A stretch of 64,000 nt of DNA from Vishniacozyma victoriae (GCA_017654735.1 JADPYG010000088.1:2356001-2420000); one strand, 5' to 3'. Counted from the stretch's first letter, positions 49,813-62,027 are shown. Translations and numbers: made by a program. Notes: generated from the letters alone by a model not told the origin.

Positions 49813-51227
49813 TCTTCATACGCACCCACAGCGACGGTAGTGGATCAAACAATTCATGCATAGAAATGTACTGAAGTCATCGATGTTCTAGGCGAAACAC
49901 CAAACAGAGAAATGATAGCAAAAGTAAACAGTGTATGAATGCACGGGGCTTACGCATAGAGGTCGGAGCCTTGCTGAAGAAGGCCCGATAGGACTTGGCC
50001 TCACTCGTGCGCTGTGTTGACGATGTTCTCAGGCTTTCGAGCAAGAGTGACATGCTGAGGACCGAGTTCGCCGTTTATCATCTCTGTTTTTCTCGAGTTT
50101 GCGGTCGAGGAGACCTGCACCGATGCCTGCACCTGGATCTGGGAGATTCTGACCCGGTGCATATTCCGCGTTTGTAGCCTATCGGTGGGGTCGTGGGGTG
50201 TTCCTTTCCAGAGCATATGAATGACAGCGGCGCACCCTGTCTTGCCGATGAGGATACAGATGATTGCTCACTTCAGCGATCGAGGGGAACGGGACCATAC
50301 GTATCCCCTGAGGATTGAGACCGGTTATGTCAAGTAAGCCGCCCTCGGTAATGGGACCGTGGAGAAGCAGATGGACAAGACATGTGTATCGTATGTTTCT
50401 AGTTTCACCATGACATTAATGACGGCGTCAGTGAGTGGCACAAGAACTCCACAAAATAATCACCCGACGTTATCAAGGACAAGGCCGATCCTCAAGTACC
50501 GAAGATTCCGACTTGATCCGCCTCGGAAGGGGATCAGTTGGATCATGTCCAGGATCTGTCCCTGTAATGCCCCTATGGAGCGATTATGTAGGCGTGACTG
50601 GCCGGCCTGAGGAATTGATACCGGCCGGTTCAATCAAAGCCTATCTGCTGGCTCCTAGAACGGCACACACGGACAGCGATAGCGATGGCGAGTTCAAAGT
50701 GGTAAAGGTAGGGGGAGCAGAAGTGGAAGTGGCAGTGGTAGCGTAATTGGCAGCAGTAGTGATGGTTGCAGTCGTGACGAAGCAACGCATGTCATCAATC
50801 TCAACGCCTTTCGGAAATCGGCAGTCCTGCCTCTTGTTACCCCCACCATGCTTGTACCGGAGACTTGACTGCCTGATATGTGTCGATGCCAGGATGGCCA
50901 GTCCTGCAACCCGATGGTGTCTCCTCTTCTGCATAGACGGCGGAATTTACCAAACAGAAAGGATGATGAATAAGCATGTGGCAAATTTGGCTCGCCCGAT
51001 TTCATATCCCAGTCAAGCATGACTCCCCATGGCCCTCTTCGGACCATACAGCTCACGAGAGTCACCGATCTCCAGCAAAGAGCGTTGGTAGCTTGTTCTC
51101 CCCGTCGGCTGGGTAACGAGACAAATGTGTCACACCTCGGGTGGGGTCGGAAAAGATCTATTTCATATGTGTCAAAAACGTGGCGCATTTTATATTCGTC
51201 AAAAACTGGGCGCTTCGGAAGCGAAAA
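49813..51227. other. 1.4-kb stretch without a supported gene, weakly coding-like
   Basis: Short open frames here (such as DLASLVRCVDDVLRLSSKSD at 49994-50054 and a plus-strand frame ending near 50746 with KAYLLAPRTAHTDSDSDGEF) look partly protein-like but have no complete start-to-stop structure. Together with the decayed gene on its left they suggest remnants of a second gene. A GCAGTGG/TGGCAGTAG-like run around 50715-50760 gives low-complexity Val/Leu-Pro shadows. No family can be named. Confidence 0.4.
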
Positions 51228-51322
51228 AGTCCTATGGCGAAGTTGGCTATCGCGTCCGCTTCACATTTTCTTCCCTACTTGTGTCGCGCGGAAGGTCTGC
51301 GGTTCGATCCCGCATGGGACTA
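51228..51322 (+). tRNA. tRNA-Val (CAC) with intron
   Basis: Cloverleaf by eye: acceptor AGTCCTA pairs with TGGGACT (51315-51321); D arm GCGA-AGTTGGCTA-TCGC; anticodon stem TCCGC/GCGGA; loop begins TTCACA with anticodon CAC; an intron of about 21 nt follows position 37; T arm TGCGG-TTCGATC-CCGCA. The discriminator is A. All stems pair, with one G-U in the acceptor. The first base pair is A-U, less usual for tRNA-Val, so the end should be confirmed. Confidence 0.88.
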
Positions 51323-51681
51323 ACCTTTTGTTTTGGCCATCTGCCCACTGTCCCTCTCCGAGCATGTTCAATCTTCACCTGGAGCCAGGACTGATCTCTG
51401 GCTGTGTCAGATAACATCCTGCTGGAAAGCGTCTCTTGCCGGACGGTTTGCAGCTCATATTCAACGATTGGATGCTGGATGTGTGGTTTTTGCAGTTGGG
51501 ACTCGTCATTCACCGCAAGGTGTAAAGCAATGCGTCATGACCTCATTGATTGTGTTCCTGGATTTATGGGGAGATCTGAGTTACGACTTGCGCGTCAATA
51601 ATCATCCCGTATCCCGGTCTCTCTTTTGCTTGCTCAACAACCACTTCAAGAGGATAGACATCGAATCGATACAATCCTACA
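51323..51681. other. Intergenic downstream of the tRNA
   Basis: Holds the tRNA 3' trailer and the promoter of the DUF2417-like gene. I see no further element. Confidence 0.45.
51326..51329 (+). terminator. RNA polymerase III terminator (TTTT)
   Basis: A run of four T begins four bases past the discriminator of the tRNA, the usual Pol III stop; TTTTG then TTTTGG follow. Confidence 0.6.
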
Positions 51682-53780
51682 ATGCCGTCAATCCGGTCAC
51701 AGCCATCACGGTCTATATCCCCTTCCCCACCTCGAGAAGATACCGCTCTTCTCGCTCCATCCACCCCTACCCATGCACATGGGTTCCAGAAACAAAGTCA
51801 TCTGCGTAAAGCCTCTGTTGGTGGGAGGTCAGTCAGTGGAAGGAGTACTGCGGGTAGTATAAGGGGTTATGGGACTGTTAATGGTAGACCTGGACCTGCT
51901 AGTCAGGCTCCGAGGGTTAGCAAACTTGGTCAAAGGGTATGTCCATCCTCTATGAATTGGTGGTTGCTGACAAAGTAGAGAATATTGACTACTTGGCCTA
52001 TACAGCTTTCATTCTTCGCGTTGGTTGGAATGGCATTTGTATCATTCTGCTTGACATTGATTTTATGGGCAAACACGTTCTCGGATCTTAGTATCCCGTT
52101 CCTCGCCAACCGGTAAATTTAGTGTCATACATCAGGATGTATACTGATGAGATAGCGGCAGTGGATTTGGCGAGTTCTGGCTATCATTGGTCGGAACATG
52201 GATCGGTATCGGTGGCCTTCTATTCGTACGCTCCTTCCTATCCTTCCGCAACCTCACTGACAATTAGTTCTCACACCCATCTTTCCTATTCTTCCTAACG
52301 ACTCTCATCTCGGTCATCTTCCACATCCCGATGATCCTCATTATCTGGCTATCAAAACCACTCAGGCATCAACATGTTCCATTCTTCCTAGTCTCCTTCG
52401 GAGTTACAGCCGCCACCCTCTTCTTCGCTCTACTTGCAAACTACCTTGTAAGGAGGGCACGACAGCTGGAATCCGATAGGATCTTTAGGATGCTGAGTGA
52501 TGTTTCTGATAGGAGGGATGAAGAGAATCGATTGGCTCGGGCTTGGATTGGATCTGGTGGTGGAGCTTGGGCAAGGCTGGTCGACTTCGTTGTTGGTTTC
52601 CTCGAGTTAGTTGCCGGTCTCGTTGGTTTGATCGTGATCACCGTGAGTCATCTCTGTAGCTTTCCAAGACTGGCCAGCAGCTTATGAACAGCTTCTCCTT
52701 GTCGATATCTCCATCAAGGCTTATGATGCCACGGTTCCGCTTCCATCTGAGCAATCCCGTCTAGTATCAATCACACCATCAACTTCCCCATGGCCCATCA
52801 AGATCCACATTGCATGCTCCGACCCACCAAATTCGACTTCATTGACCAAGCCTTTCCCTCGAAAACACCTCCCGACAGTCTTGTACGAAGGAGCGTCCGG
52901 AGTCGCAGGATCATTAGCTACCCTCGACTTCCCCCTGCCACCATCTGACGAGGAGACTGAACTTCCTGGTAAATGGATCTTGGATATGCAGGAGGCTGGA
53001 AAGGTCGGAAGGGTCTGTGTTTGGGATCGACCTGGTTACGGGTTCTCTGAGGTCCTCGGAGGCGCTGAGCTGGGCACTATTGCTGAGAGTCTCTGGCTCG
53101 CTTTGGACGAGGTCAAGGAGAAAAATGACTTAGTTGTTGTCGGAGAAGGATTCGGAGGGTATGTCCTCTTCTACATCACCTTGTGCATCTACTAATTGAA
53201 CAGCCTCGTTGCCCGAGTATTCGCTTCCGCCAGACCTAACCGTATCCACGCTCTTCTGCACCTCGATGCTCAGACTGCCCAGACTTACTTCGATGAGCCA
53301 TCAAGAAACCCCATCACGACCTTCCTACATCGTCTCACGACCCGACAAATCCCCGCTATGCTCACTCCCCTCTCTGTTCGACGATTCCCCTCCTTGCTCC
53401 TTCGACGATCCACTTCCCTATCTAGGATCTTGGGCTCGACCTACCCTGCCCCTAGTACCGCCCATTTGTCCGAGAACATGCAAAAAGCACGACTACAGGA
53501 ATCGTTCAATTCGCATTCACACACCTCCACTTCATTCCGATCATTACTCAAGTCGGGCAAGATGTATCCATCCCACGCTCCTGCCATTGTCATTTCATCC
53601 CAGGACAGGATCGATACAGTAACAGGATGGGAGGAAGGTCAGCGTGGTCTAGCTGAGGAGGTCACTTCGGAAGAAGGTTTGGTTGATTGGATCAAAGTCA
53701 AGGGACAAGGTCATTGGGTCTGTGAGGATGACGGAAAGGCTGTTTGCGAGAAGGCATTGAGAAAGTTGATTGGCGCATAG
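51682..53780 (+). CDS. Multi-pass membrane protein with alpha/beta-hydrolase-like domain (DUF2417-like)
   Basis: Start MPSIRSQPSRSISPSPPRED begins a Ser-rich cytosolic leader. Hydrophobic segments follow (LSFFALVGMAFVSFCLTLIL, FFLTTLISVIFHIPMILIIW, SFGVTAATLFFALLANYLVR, LVAGLVGLIVIT). Then comes a hydrolase-like domain with VLYEGASGVAG, VCVWDRPGYGFSE, and LVVVGEGFGGLVARVFASAR. The nucleophile elbow, normally G-x-S-x-G, reads GEGFGG, so the catalytic Ser is absent. A histidine-like end is WIKVKGQGHWVCEDD. Fungal proteins with this layout are annotated as integral membrane proteins of unknown function, often mitochondrial. About nine short introns keep frame. Confidence 0.78.
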
Positions 53781-54050
53781 GTGATCGCGTGTTAGATATG
53801 TGTTTTGTTGTTCAGTGTCTATTTATATAGTGTTTACCCAGTATTGCTGCATTTGCTTCTACTTGGGTACTATGCAATCTATAATTATACAAAAGCGGTT
53901 CAATACGCTTTCCAGATCACCAAGATATATAGCTACAGCAGATTTCTTGCAGACTTCTTTCTCCGCCCCCTCTAGATCTCATCTATGTCAAACACTCTCT
54001 CATCTTCTTATGCTTCTAAGCCTCTGTATGTCGCCTGATCACACCACGGT

Positions 54051-56565
54051 CTATCCATCAGTATTTAACATATCGGTGATTGGTCGAACATACGGTCTAT
54101 AAGCGTTATCACTCCTCCAGTAAGCCCTGCATTTCAGGGAGAAACTGTATGGATCTAATCATTAGTTCAGTCCAGTGCTCGGGTAACATCTTCTGAACTC
54201 ACACTCATACCCCCTATTTCCCTGCCGATACGATGTTGCCATCCCAAGGACATTATCAATCTTACGCCTAATCATCAGCGCCGTCTTCGACAGACCACCG
54301 AGATGAAGACTTACGTAGCGGTCAGATATCTTCTAGCGTAAATGAACCCCTCAAGGGCCATTTGCTGTAATCTCTCCGGATCATCCAAATATCTCTGAAT
54401 CTCCGATTCGATCTGTTCAATACTCCAGCTCGGCTGTAGCTTGATCATGAAGCTCGATAATTGGGCTTCATGTTCGGTCGGGATATCTCCAGCTATCACA
54501 CACCCAGATAACAGTGCTTGTGCATACTATCCATCAGCTTCACTTGGTTCTGTGAGTCTAAGGGAAAGACGAACCTTTCTGATCATTTTACGTTCAAGAC
54601 TAGAATCAAATACACAGATTCTAGCTTCTCGCATACCCTTCGCAAAGTCCTCACGGAGCCGGCGGTGGGTCTCGTAAGACCAATGACCGGGTGTGTAGGT
54701 TTCCAATCGGTTCTCGAATAAAGAGGGGTCGGTACCGACTGTATAACCTGGGTGTTGATGATGTTTGACAAGAGGCTCTGGAATGGAATTATCCCAATTG
54801 TGGTCGTTATGGCGGTCTGTTACTGTTGTTCTGATTGGGTAGACTGATAATCAGCTTGTAGACTTTAGGTGAAGAGGGAGGACGTACAAGATCCATCGAA
54901 TCCAAACATGGTAGCATCACGCTTTTTATCACCCCATTTGACCGGAAAGAAATCCCATTCGTTCGCCTAGGACGTCAGTGGATAGCCATATAGCGGGAGT
55001 GGGACTGACTGTATCAGGACTATGACCAAAGATCCCCATTTCCCATTCTGGATAAGCAGTCTTGACGCGATCGTACGAAAAGATCTCTTCGAGCTCGAAA
55101 GCGTATTTTGACAATGTGATGTTGTTGGCTTGGGGATACCATTCTTCGAAACAACGGAATTCGTGACAGTCGCCGAGTTGTCTGAAAGTCAGTCACTGTC
55201 ACCTGAAAGGTGGAGGGCGGGGGACATACTGGACAAGAAGAGCACCACATCCCAAGACATCCAGATGCGTATCCCAACGTTTGAAGATGTCACTGAACAT
55301 TAGCTGCGTTCATGTATCGTGCAAGGGGTACTCACGAAATAGTCCACACAATCTCCCATTTCACAGGCCCACAGCCTTCCTCATAATCATCCAACCACTG
55401 AGGTTCCTGCCATGGCGGATAATCTGTTTCTTCCGGTAAAACCATCCTAGACATCCCTAGCGTCCATTTCGCCCAAGCTTGATTCTTTTCCACCTCCCTC
55501 TGCCTCGCAAGAGCACGAAGGCGTAGCTGTTCTTCGTAATCCGCCTTGGAGCGTTCTAATTGTTCTATACGTCTTGCGCGACGTGCTGAATTTCCGGAGA
55601 TCGTTAGGCCGTTGTCCCATCCTTTCCAGCCTGGACCCCAAACATCTGTTATTATATTTGGGTGTCGGAGTGCGGCTGGCATTAGCTTGACATCCCGTTA
55701 GACAGCCAACGATAGCTCACCATCTACGATTTCGTATGTATGCGTGTTCATCCTCTCCAGGTAGTCCTTGTAGCCTTCCGTCAGCTCGATTGCATGAAAT
55801 ATGACTGGACTCACTGGTCAAAAACAACACCCTCTTCTTCTCCCCTACCACGGGGGCAGGAGTGTAATCATAAGGACTCTTCCCGACCTCGTCACTCCCA
55901 CCCCACCACTCGGGCCACCAGTCCACCACCTCGTTCTCATACTGCTCCTCCAATGTAGGATCCATCCAATTCGTCCATCGCCTCTGCAGCCCAGTGAGAA
56001 AAGATCCAGCTTGTGCCTCTGCTGCCTTGAGCTCTCTCCGGCGTTTCTTCTCGTTTCCCCTCCTTAAATTTGTAATCTCACATGGCGGTGTGTGCATATC
56101 GAGACTTTCCCAATCATGTGTCCGGCTTGCTGGAGTGACATTTGCGTATAAATTCAATCGGTCACTTCCTATTCGTAATTCATTCGCCAGAAGCAATCCG
56201 AACAACGGTATGCTCAACGCCAATACCAATTGAATCAACCTTCGCCGACCTCCGAAGCGGGATGCGAATTGTGATGACCGTCGACGGCGCCCGGAAAGAG
56301 GGTATGGATGAATGATCCGTTTGCTTATAAAAGCTGGTGTCGACGGTAACGATGGTATTTGTAATCTTCCACTCCAACTTGTTCTTCTATCCCATGAATA
56401 TGAATGCAGACCATACGCCTCATCATCATCCAGGTCTAGCGAGAACACTTCCCGTCCCTTTCCGTTGTACCCTAAATCAGGCGATGTATGAGAAGTGGTT
56501 GAACTTCGTTCGGCTGAGCTCGTTGATCGGTCATTTGACGAGATGGATGAGGAGCGGGATACCAT
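54051..56565 (-). CDS. Type II membrane protein, glycosyltransferase-like (CgeB-type C-terminus)
   Basis: Start MVSRSSSISSNDRSTSSAER leads a Ser-rich and basic cytosolic segment, then one membrane span near residues 108-130 (LIQLVLALSIPLFGLLLANE), so a Golgi type II layout. The lumenal part has tryptophan-rich stretches (VVDWWPEWWGGSDEVG), KKRVLFLT, LMPAALRHPNIITDVWGPGW, DIFKRWDTHLDVLGCG and FGFDGSL. The C-terminal lobe (DFAKGMREARICVFDSSLER-KMIRKYAQALLSGC; IAGDIPTEHEAQLSSFM; FIYARRYLTAT) is typical of bacterial and fungal CgeB/group-1-like transferases: a surface that holds a nucleotide sugar, then a conserved E and a helix. The end after splicing is RPYVRPITDMLNTDG. Likely a cell-wall or capsule glycosyltransferase; the donor and product are unknown. 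Confidence 0.68.
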
Positions 56566-57134
56566 TGCATCGGTAGGTTGTTGTAGTTGACGAGAGATCG
56601 AGAAGATCCGTCAACAATGGTCCAAGTCGAGTGTCCAAGGGACTTGATGATGGTGCCGAGTACTCTAAGCTACCACGTAATGCCAAGGATCGACTTGTTG
56701 TTTCGGCTGAGAACCCTTATCTTGCCCGAAGGAGTTGATCCTTTGACTACTACTATATACACAAAACAGTCCAAACAATAAGAAATATAGATGCAAGATG
56801 AAAGATGCAAGATAGGACTCGCAGTCACTGCTACTTCGTCGCAGATATGCATGGGTCATTGAACTATAACTTAAGCATGAGAGGGTGTACGAGGGCAAGC
56901 GATAAACGAGAGCAAAATAGGGATAGCCAAGACTTTTTTTCCGAAAATAAGGTTGATGGCGTCAGTACTCCTGGAATCATGGAAGGGGAAGTTATATGCT
57001 TGTTTCCTTCTAAGGCGTAAATGCATCAAAAGGGTTCAACTCGTGTGACCTGGATAGGTTTACTTATGTGTCATATCCATCACATCATCATGTTCCTTGT
57101 GTTCGTTCCTTTGCATCATTGGTAGAGGTCTTGG
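56566..57134. other. Intergenic, tandem minus-strand genes
   Basis: Holds the promoter of the glycosyltransferase-like gene and the 3' region of the large membrane protein. AT-rich with a poly-T run at 56934-56941. No gene seen. Confidence 0.5.
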
Positions 57135-59813
57135 CTAATCTAAGGACTCTTCAACTACTTGCTCCACTTTCGGTAATGTCCGAGCCTGAACTACCGTCAC
57201 TCCTGAAACGACAAGCATTATAATGTCCCAAATCGTGAATGGCTGCATCACCTGACTCCTTCCGAACCAGCGAACAAAGATTCTTGTCACTTGCGAAAGC
57301 ACCAATGAGCCAAATTGCAAATAGGCAGTGAGAGCGTATAATCCAGCGAATGATTTGTTGCGCTGATTCAAAGATATCTAATGAAATTCGTCAGTCAGGG
57401 TGACGACGGTAAACGAGAACTCTAGACTCACTTGGCTCAAAGAAGCAGTCAGCCAGATTGAACTTCGTATAGCCGCTAGAATGTGGATAGCAGTCAGGAC
57501 GGTGGAATTGTAATGCTGGAAGCCCCCGAATCCTTGCATGATATCGGGGTACTTTCGAGCAGAAACGATGGCGGGAGGAGCTGGTGCAAAACGAAGAACA
57601 CAGAATGTGATGATTGGCAACTAAAGGCGTCAGCTCAAATACCTAGTCGAGACATACCAGTACACGAAGTCGCCAATCGAATTTGAGGTCAAGCTTGTGA
57701 CTGCGCGACTCGGAGACACTCGCTAGTCGAAACCGCACCGCGCTAGGGTACAGCAAAGCCCAGGGCTCGAGGCGCTGTAACTTGAAGTCTGGTCGAGCGA
57801 GTAGGTAAAACTGTTTGAGGATGATGGCGACGAAGCTAATGATAGCGACGACAAAGACAATAATCCTGACATGTTCCATGCTGACAGCGCCAGAGACGAT
57901 GTAGTAGATAAGATCGAAGATGTACTGGGCGACAATTGGGATGAGTGAGATCCCGGTCGAGACTCTTCTCGTGTACCAGTAGTGCAGAATCAGACTAAAC
58001 TCGTTAGAACACTATCTAAGGCAGGTAGTGGCCATCGACCCGACACTTACGGGATCGTCAGGTAGGCGAGACCATCAGAGGTGTATTCAACTGCACTTCT
58101 GGATATAGGCCGAGAGCCGAGATCAATGGAAATGCCAAGGAGTGCCCCTATCGAGGTCAGCCCATATTCAAACCCCAGCTCCGCTGCTCCGTTGGCCCAA
58201 AGTCGCTCACTATTGAAGTCCTCTTTATCTCGGGCTCTGGCAGAGTAGCTGTCATTCATCATCTTCCCCCACACACCCGACGAGCGGATAGTCGACTGGG
58301 CCAGAGACAATTTCGCGGGAGACATTGCAGAATATCGTATGTTCCAATCGAAGGAGACATCTAGGACACTATAAGCGCTTCTGTGACCAAGTCGGTCAAG
58401 GACGACACGCACCTTCAACTTCCGATGGTTTCATATCCTTCATATCTGCCTCAGAAGGGAGTTCGAGGAAATCGTCTGGTGCGGTTGGGCTCAGCCTTGT
58501 AGTGAGGAATGGACCGTACCGCCATTGCTTTGCTGCGCCCGAACCGTCAGATGTGAGCAGGTTCTCGAAGTGACCATCACGATCAAAGGTCCGGTGACAC
58601 TCATCTTGCCCTGGATCGTAGTAAAATCGATGGGTGGAATTTGCGCAAATCGCCTAATTATAAGTCTACTTTGCTTCGAACTGTATAACCGGATGACTTG
58701 CCTTGAAATTCCTGAGAGCATCCTGAGCTTTGACGTATTGATCTACTCCGTACGTCGAATACTCCCTACTCATCGTGACCCATGTCCGAGTGGATAAAAA
58801 GGTCGCATACTTTTGTTCGCTTGGACGCGGAAGATCCCAAGAGCCATCGTCCTTTCGTGAGTCACGCCAGTCTCGCTGACGTGTCTTGAGGCTTCTTCCC
58901 GCACCTGAATGCGCAAAGAAAGCGTTTAACGATGCGTCCTCAATTGGGTTCGGGGAACTGTAGGGAAGCGGCCAATACTGCGAGGGGCCATATAGCGAGG
59001 TTGGACGTGTCGACCGATGTCCACCGGACAACGACGGAGGAACTGTGGCAGGATCTGGCAGCAATCCGAATGTTGCGACGACCAGTGACCGACTCTTTGT
59101 GACCAGAGATTGTCTGCAGAATTAGCAAGTTTCGTCGGGCTGTCCCCCTCGCGAGAGGGAGGTGATTGAACCTACATAGTCTCTCCCGGCAGGGTGACGC
59201 GCGCCACCACATCTTCCGTACGTTCAATATCCTTGATCATAATCTCGGTAGCAAATTGCTCCATCCAGCTACCTTGCCCTTCCGTCCCGACAAGCGTATC
59301 ATCGACGTATCCTGTCTCACCTATATTGCCCATCGACATGATTTGTCGTTCCCGACGCCACATATCCTCCCAATCCGTTTCGCGAGACACATCAAACGCA
59401 GGCAGCGACATGTCCTTCTCCCCGTCTTTGAACCATATCTTCACGAGCAGCGTTCCGCTCTGCACTCCCCCGTTCGCTTTCGGAGCGAAGTAAGGTTTCA
59501 CTACTCGAGAACCATCCTTCACAGTAGCTGGTGAGGCATGTACAGCTCGATGGGGAAACACTAACTTATTATACGCATGAAAGCTAATGACAGAGCCGTA
59601 TATCGCGAACCCGAGAGCGACCAAGGCTACGATAGCGAGCAGGGCTTGTACTATCCGCCGGAAGGGAAAGGCGACCCATTTGGAGTACTTGCCATGTGAA
59701 TTCGAATGGCTCCAATCCTCAGAGCCAGCTTGGTCAGACATGACGCGAGGATTGTCAGGATTTGAGAGTAGAGGTAGAGCGATGTCTTGGTCCCGGCGGC
59801 GGGACTCGACCAT
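57135..59813 (-). CDS. Large multi-pass membrane protein, unknown family
   Basis: One membrane span near residues 55-80 (QALLAIVALVALGFAIYGSV) follows a polar leader that begins MVESRRRDQDIALPLLSNPD, with a dileucine-like signal. A long non-membrane region of about 450 residues comes next, containing HRFYYDPGQDECHRTFDRDG and DVSFDWNIRYSAMSPAKLSL. Then follow five or six spans: VSMEHVRIIVFVVAIISFVA, LPIITFCVLRFAPAPP, NSTVLTAIHILAAIRSSIWL, LYALTAYLQFGSLVLSQVTR and PFTIWDIIMLVVSGVTVVQA. One span, a large lumenal domain, then a bundle of spans is also the plan of polycystin-like channels, but I see no specific motif. One intron uses either a GC donor (58701) or a weak GT donor. Confidence 0.7.
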
Positions 59814-60230
59814 TGTTGACCCAGCTGGAAGGTGGATTGATGGTGGTCGGTCACCTCGAGGTCAACTTGGTTCCTGGCTGCCGATGCCGAGAATAACTCA
59901 GCCCATACGTGGCAAATTCGGCAATCCGGAGAATATTCGATATCGCTAGGAACGCGCCGAGTGTACCGGAAGCCGGCTGTCGTTGAGGAGGGATTCGACC
60001 ATCAAATTCCACGCGAGCGGATGGACACGAGGGGCAGATGATTCGCCATGCAACACAAGATGCTGGATACTTGTTGAGTGCAGACTGAAATGTCTCGGTC
60101 TGGTGGGTGAGAGCCCGGTTCAAGCCTAGAAGACTCACCGACACCGAGCCGTTCTTCAAGTTTCTGCAAGACTGGCCTATCGATGGGAGGCTTTGGACAC
60201 GGAGTCGGGAAGCCTGACTATACATGCATG
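59814..60230. other. Intergenic, tandem minus-strand genes
   Basis: Holds the BCS1 3' region and the promoter of the membrane-protein gene. An open frame of 124 codons on the minus strand runs through it (60225 to 59855), beginning just past the BCS1 stop; it lacks support, see rejected list. Confidence 0.4.
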
Positions 60231-62027
60231 CTACTCGACTTCTCCCGCGGATTTCTCAGCAAACAGTTCCTTGACTGATCCCAGTGTCTCCCTGGCCTCA
60301 TTCCGGATAAACAATCCCTGTAGACTTGCCATACTGATCCTCCTACCCATCTGTTTCTCTTGCTCGAGGTACATTTCCAATTCCTCACCCATTCTCTTTA
60401 CTTCCTCTATACTCAATACTTCCTCATCTTCACGCCATGTCCTTTCCTTCTCATCGGTAGAGGGGGAATAGAATTTGATAAATAGTCTCTTTGCTTGTTC
60501 ACCTTCTGCGTCATCTAGGAATTCTTGTAGGTCTACTCGGCCTGGTCTTATTAATGCCGGATCGAGGTGGGAGAAGTGGTTTGTCGTCATGAAGATTATT
60601 CGTTCTTCGGAGGATGCTACTCCGTCTAACGCATTTAGGAGACCAGAGAATGTTACTGAGGATTTGTACCTATAAGTCAGCAGACGCTTTTATCATGTGA
60701 CATACCCATCTTCGCTAGTCTGAACTCTTCTATTAAAAGCCGAATCAACATCCTCGAGGAGGATTATACTCCGATCAGGAACCAGTCCGAGGAGGTGATT
60801 CAGCTTATCGTCCGTCAATCCTCGCTCTGCCAAATTGAGGAGACAGATATTGTAGTTCAGCGATCCAGCCAATGCCTGGATAAACGAAGTCTTTCCAGAT
60901 CCAGGTGGTCCATGAAGTAGATAGCCACGGCGGTAGGGTATACCTGATATCAGCTCATCGATTTTGTATGTCATTGAACAGACGTACCTCTCTCAGCATA
61001 CCATTTCCCTCTACCCAAAAATCCCTTTAAATCCTTTTCGACACGCTCAGCAACTCCATCAGCGAGCACGACCGAGCCCATCTCCCTTCTCCGCCTAGGT
61101 TTCCCGAAAGGTCGCCATTCAACTCCCCAAGCGGTGTAAACTACCGTCTTGCCCTCCGTAGCTTCCTCCGCTAATGATCTGGCCTCAGATAGCAGGATAG
61201 GGAATAAATGTCTCGATGTCGATAGTGTCGTCAATGTCAATGTCTCCCATGGAGATCCAGAGTGTAGGTCCATAAGTTTGGCATCTCTTTCTCGTTTGAC
61301 CTGTCATATCAGCTGATTGATTCGCTAGAAAGGAGGGGACTTGCCTGGAACCAACTCCCTCTAAACTTGAAATAATGTGTACCAGGTCCAGGGACGAGAT
61401 TGAAAACAGCTTCACTAGCCCCATTCTCATGTTGTTTATAAGTAGTCTCCACTGCCAATTCATGACTCCGTAAAGACATTGGTTGTTTGCCTTTCCACAA
61501 TGACGAGATACCTCCAGAAGGGGCTGGGGTTGGTGTCGATTCAGCAGCAGAGGCTGGGATAGATGTGGGCTGAGGTTGTGGAGCGTGTATTGACATCCAT
61601 TCGAGGAACCAGGGGTATGAGCGGTCTTTGGAAGGGATTTCGAGTGTTACTAGCATTCGTCGTTGAGCTAGGGTTGAAGCTAGGGTCACTGATCGACGAA
61701 AGACTGTTAAGACTACTCCGATTCCCTGTATGTCAGCTGATTTTCATGTGTCTTGTATGTGAACGTACCATTAGACCAGCACCAGCAGAGAAGTAGGGAC
61801 TGCTTATAAGCATTGCCCATATTTAGGGATGTTGAGACATACTTATCAGCCATCAGTCTAGAGATGAAGCTCTCCTCCCCAATTCCTGGCAAGCTCGCAT
61901 GAGTCTCATTGATCACGCCGTCCGCTGGTGCTGGCGTGCCGGCGATGTCTGAGCTAGCTCCCGCTCCAGTCGATTGCCCAGCATCCTTGCTAGATCCACC
62001 AGCAGCGTTAGGTCTAGGTCTGAACAT
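60231..62027 (-). CDS. BCS1: Mitochondrial AAA-ATPase Bcs1
   Basis: Translocates the folded Rieske protein across the inner mitochondrial membrane for complex III assembly. Start [20 protein letters not shown] is a Gly/Ser-rich leader, longer than in yeast. [17 protein letters not shown] sequence is near the single membrane span. The BCS1-specific domain follows ([50 protein letters not shown]). The AAA module has Walker [20 protein letters not shown], Walker [16 protein letters not shown], sensor 1 [20 protein letters not shown] and arginine fingers in RPGRVD. End [10 protein letters not shown]. Several introns keep frame. Confidence 0.93.

Noticed and set aside
50694..51188. 164-codon minus-strand frame ending in Leu/Pro repeats
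   Set aside because: The end is a low-complexity shadow of a GCAGTGG-like run and the rest has no family signal; no intron or promoter evidence.
59855..60225. A 124-codon minus-strand open frame between BCS1 and the membrane-protein gene
   Set aside because: It starts 6 bp past the BCS1 stop, has no recognisable domain, no promoter room and no intron, unlike its neighbours. It is more likely 3' UTR and promoter sequence.
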